Positions 6,294 through 8,324 of a DNA stretch of 8,324 nucleotides are shown here, in pieces. A program made the position numbers and the translations under genes. How positions within the stretch are numbered: position 1 is the first letter of the stretch; the number at the start of each line of letters is the position of its first letter. Origin of the DNA: JAFMIX01 sp031371425 (lineage in GTDB: Bacteria > Verrucomicrobiota > Verrucomicrobiia > Limisphaerales > JAFMIX01); the NCBI GenBank assembly GCA_031371425.1, contig JANMJO010000161.1, positions 1 to 8,324 on the forward strand. The letters run 5' to 3'. The notes beneath the pieces were generated by a model. It was not told where the DNA came from, did no database searches, and worked only from the letters and a program-made list of their open reading frames with translations.

Positions 6294-7640
6294 TCAGGAT
6301 AGATTCACCGGGTCCACATCCACCGCCAGCGTCACATCCTCCGGCAACACCAGCGCGCCCGTCAGTTTCGCCAATCGCGCGCTCAGCTTCGACATCTGCC
6401 GCGTCCGCAGCATGATTTGGTGGCGATAAAACGTCTCCGCCTTCAGCAACGGCGCGGGCGCAGGCCCGGCGATGACCAAATCCTTGAACGCGGGCTGCTC
6501 TTTTTCCAGTTCGCGTTTCAAGTGCTCGGCGGAGAATTTCACCTTCTCCTCGTTACGCCCCTTCAGCGTGAGCAGCGCCACGCGACTGAACGGCGGGTAT
6601 TTCAACTGCTCGCGGAACTCCGTCTCCTGCGCGTAAAATCCGGCGAAGTCGTGCTGTCGCGCAAACTGGATCGCCGGATGAAACGGCGTGAACGCCTGCA
6701 CGAACACCTCCCCCTCCACATCACCTCGCCCCGCTCGCCCGGCCACCTGCGTGAGCAGTTGGAACGTCCGTTCGCTCGCCCGGAAATCCGGCTGGTTCAG
6801 CGCCATGTCCGCGTAGATGATTCCCACCAGCGTCACGTTCGGAAAATGCAGCCCCTTCGCAATCATCTGCGTGCCGACCAGAATATCAATCTTGCCCACG
6901 CGGAAATCGCCCAGCACACGCCGGTAATCATCCTTCCGCTTCATCGTATCCGCGTCCATACGTTTGATGCGCGCCTGCGGAAACAATTTGGCGAGCGTCT
7001 CCTCCACGCGCTGCGTGCCCGTGCCGGCGTAGCGGATCGCAGGGTTCTTGCACTTCTCGTTAGGGCAGACCAAAGGTACGCGCTCGACGTGGTTGCAAAT
7101 GTGGCAGCACAGCTTCTGCGCCTGCCGATGGAACGTCAGCGAGATGCTGCAATTCGGGCACTCGGCCACGTAGCCACACTTCGGGCATTGCAGCGACGTG
7201 GAAAAGCCGCGCCGGTTCAAAAACAAAATCGTCTGCTCCCCGCGCTCCAGCCGCTGCGTCATCGCCTCCTTGAGCTGCTCTGAAAAAATAGGGATGCCCT
7301 TTCCCGCGCGCGCCGCCTGACGCATGTCCACCACCCGCACGCGCGGCATCTTTTGGTTATCCACCCGCTCGCGCAATTCCAGCAGCGAGTATTTGCCGTG
7401 CTGACAATTGTAAAAACTTTCCAGCGACGGCGTCGCCGAGCCGAGCACCACCACCGCGCCCTCCATCTGCCCGCGCATGGTCGCCACATCGCGAGCGTGG
7501 TAACGCGGCGATTCCTCCTGCTTGTAAGTGGACTCGTGTTCCTCGTCCACGACGATGAGGCCGAGCGGCTCGACCGGCGCGAAGACCGCCGAGCGCGCAC
7601 CGATGACGATGCGAGCGCGCCCTTGCCGGATCTTGTGCCA
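6294..7640 (-). pseudogene. priA: PriA primosomal helicase, C-terminal part after an in-frame stop
   Basis: PriA is the 3'-to-5' DNA helicase that reloads the replisome at stalled forks. This segment carries motif II D-E-E-H (7536-7547), motif III V-L-G-S-A-T-P-S-L, and the zinc-binding region with four cysteine pairs (C-P-K-C, C-P-N-C, C-H-I-C, C-P-N-E-K-C). It also carries G-T-Q-M-I-A-K-G-L-H-F, motif VI Q-V-A-G-R-A-G-R-G, and the normal C-terminus V-D-V-D-P-V-N-L. The segment is open from 7640 and in the same frame as the motif I/Ia part, from which a single TAG (7643-7641) divides it. The only in-frame starts, such as GTG at 7550, would give a 418-aa product without the Walker A motif, hence an inactive helicase. 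All core residues are intact, so decay is recent, or the TAG is a sequence error. I call it a pseudogene with that caution. Confidence 0.8.
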
Positions 7641-8324
7641 CTAGTCATGCCGCTCGCCGGAGGACAGGTGCGAGTGCAGCACCGCCACGAGCGTCTGCAA
7701 CGGCCCGGAACTGAACCGCGCCTTGAACCGCTCCACCGTCTGCGGCGTCAGGGAAATCTCCGGCACCAGCACGATTGCACCCTTGCCCTGTTCCAGCGCG
7801 TGCGCGATGGCTTGCAGATAGATTTCCGTCTTGCCGCTGCCGGTGACGCCGTGCAGAAGAAAGGTTGAAGGTTGAAGGTTGAAGGTTGAAGGTTTTGCCG
7901 CCGCGTCCGCTTGCTGTTGTGTAGCACCCGCGTCTCGCGGGTGATGTCCGGCGTCCCGCCGGACATCTTGCGGCGCAGCCGCAACCGAGGGCGTCCAAAT
8001 GTAAGGATATTCCTCCATCGGCCCGACCAGTCCAATCTTGCGCGGATTGTTCCAGATGTAATTCCAAGTCTTGTGCAAATCCGCCTCCGAGCGCATCAGC
8101 CGGTCGAACGATTCATCCATCCACACCGGCCCGCTGCGTTTCATGGCATCGTTCACCTCGTGCGCGGAAAACGATTTGATGCTGTGCAGAATTTCTGCGA
8201 GCGAATGAACTCCTTCTTTTCCGGCCTCTTGAACCGGCAACGGCTGAATCAACAGGTGAACATGATCTGGCATCACGCAGGCCGCGTAACACTTCAGCTT
8301 TTTCCCGTGCCAAAAATGGCGGCC
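7641..8324 (-). CDS. Chimeric open frame: RAYT transposase joined to PriA motif I/Ia region (5' end off window)
   Basis: The frame is open to the right edge, so its start lies outside the window. From 8324 to about 7986 it encodes a REP-associated tyrosine transposase (Y1_Tnp type). Marks are F-W-H-G-K-K-L-K-C-Y-A, then V-M-P-D-H-V-H-L-L (HUH pair at 8256-8264), K-S-F-S-A-H-E-V-N, G-P-V-W-M-D-E-S-F-D-R, and W-N-Y-I-W-N-N-P with the likely catalytic Tyr at 8058-8060. From 7985 to 7863 the frame runs through hairpin DNA and a heptamer repeat, giving filler residues. From 7862 it is PriA: L-L-H-G-V-T-G-S-G-K-T-E-I-Y (Walker A), V-L-V-P-E-I-S-L-T-P-Q-T (motif Ia) and L-H-S-H-L-S-S-G-E-R-H-D, ending at TAG 7641-7643. 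The PriA N-terminal DNA-binding and winged-helix domains are absent. Possible readings are insertion into priA, a fused gene, or an assembly join. Confidence 0.8.
   Translation of the reverse strand, partial: GRHFWHGKKLKCYAACVMPDHVHLLIQPLPVQEAGKEGVHSLAEILHSIKSFSAHEVNDAMKRSGPVWMDESFDRLMRSEADLHKTWNYIWNNPRKIGLVGPMEEYPYIWTPSVAAAPQDVRRDAGHHPRDAGATQQQADAAAKPSTFNLQPSTFLLHGVTGSGKTEIYLQAIAHALEQGKGAIVLVPEISLTPQTVERFKARFSSGPLQTLVAVLHSHLSSGERHD
7861..7894. repeat. Heptamer tandem repeat inside the chimeric frame
   Basis: Seen: four complete AAGGTTG units plus six bases of a fifth (7861-7894). On the minus strand it is translated as a 7-residue period, P-S-T-F-N-L-Q. It abuts the first PriA-like residues (F-L-L-H-G). 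Because 7 is not a multiple of 3, loss or gain of one unit would change the frame linking the transposase part to the helicase part. Confidence 0.95.
7921..7984 (+). repeat. REP-type cluster: GTAG followed by three perfect hairpins
   Basis: Seen: GTAG at 7921-7924, then hairpin 1 (7925-7932 with 7936-7943, 8 bp), hairpin 2 (7944-7953 with 7957-7966, 10 bp) and hairpin 3 (7968-7974 with 7978-7984, 7 bp). All stems are perfect and all loops are 3 bases. A GT(A/G)G tetranucleotide at the foot of a hairpin is the known recognition signature of REP elements bound by RAYT transposases. It lies directly beyond the 3' end of the RAYT coding part, as expected for a REP-RAYT unit. Confidence 0.85.
7921..8324 (-). 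mobile_element. REP-RAYT unit (partial, runs off window)
   Basis: This combines the REP-type cluster with the adjacent RAYT coding region. RAYTs are domesticated-like relatives of IS200/IS605 TnpA that cut and join REP DNA. They are usually single-copy, stand-alone genes flanked by REPs. Here one flank touches the priA helicase core; the other flank lies outside the window. The left boundary at about 7921 is inferred from the GTAG motif. Confidence 0.7.

Noticed and set aside
6417..7283. 288-codon plus-strand frame opposite priA
   Set aside because: Arg/Leu-rich shadow with no domain; the opposite strand encodes clear PriA motifs.
7641..7643. UAG as a reassigned sense codon
   Set aside because: Two intact genes in the window end with TAG, so it appears to be an ordinary stop.
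7861..7894. CRISPR array or minisatellite of direct repeats with spacers
   Set aside because: Units are 7 bases and contiguous with no spacers; this is a simple tandem repeat.

Overview
The window reads as chromosomal DNA of a GC-rich, Gram-negative-type bacterium. My best guess is Verrucomicrobiota, of the Pedosphaera/Limisphaera kind. That rests on the mix of house-keeping genes, the lack of Shine-Dalgarno motifs at every start, and intergenic palindromes and heptamer repeats that I associate with such genomes. It is an inference, not a measured placement.

Layout. (1) 1-138 holds a 63-bp palindrome and an intrinsic terminator for the gene to its right. (2) 139-852 (-) is a secreted cupredoxin joined to a C-terminal carboxypeptidase-regulatory-like domain. 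(3) 853-1263 has no gene but carries a half-copy of the first palindrome and a ~200-bp imperfect GC-rich palindrome. (4) 1264-2697 (-) is a long nitronate-monooxygenase/PfaD-type FMN enzyme. (5) A divergent intergenic region (2698-2920) leads to 2921-4162 (+), a BaiN/HI0933-type flavoprotein, then 4272-5324 (+), a membrane fatty acid desaturase. (6) 5534-5884 (+) is a glycine-rich RRM RNA-binding protein with a structured leader and a strong terminator. Only 16 bases past its U-tract starts 5957-6169 (+), infA (IF-1). (7) A 72-bp inverted repeat separates infA from the convergent priA remnant. (8) 6294-8324 (-) is the most unusual part. It holds the PriA helicase core, cut by an in-frame TAG, and its motif I/Ia half is joined in one open frame to a REP-associated tyrosine transposase (RAYT). 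The joint passes through a heptamer tandem repeat and a cluster of three perfect hairpins headed by GTAG, the classic REP signature.

How it fits together. Genes 2-5 look like independent metabolic or envelope genes. The RRM protein and infA form a translation/RNA pair. The right end looks like a REP-RAYT unit inserted into, or rearranged against, the replication-restart gene priA. The same 8.3 kb holds at least three other palindromic repeat types, so this genome appears rich in such elements. No previously undescribed defence or metabolic system is visible; the RAYT/REP/priA junction is the strongest candidate for follow-up.
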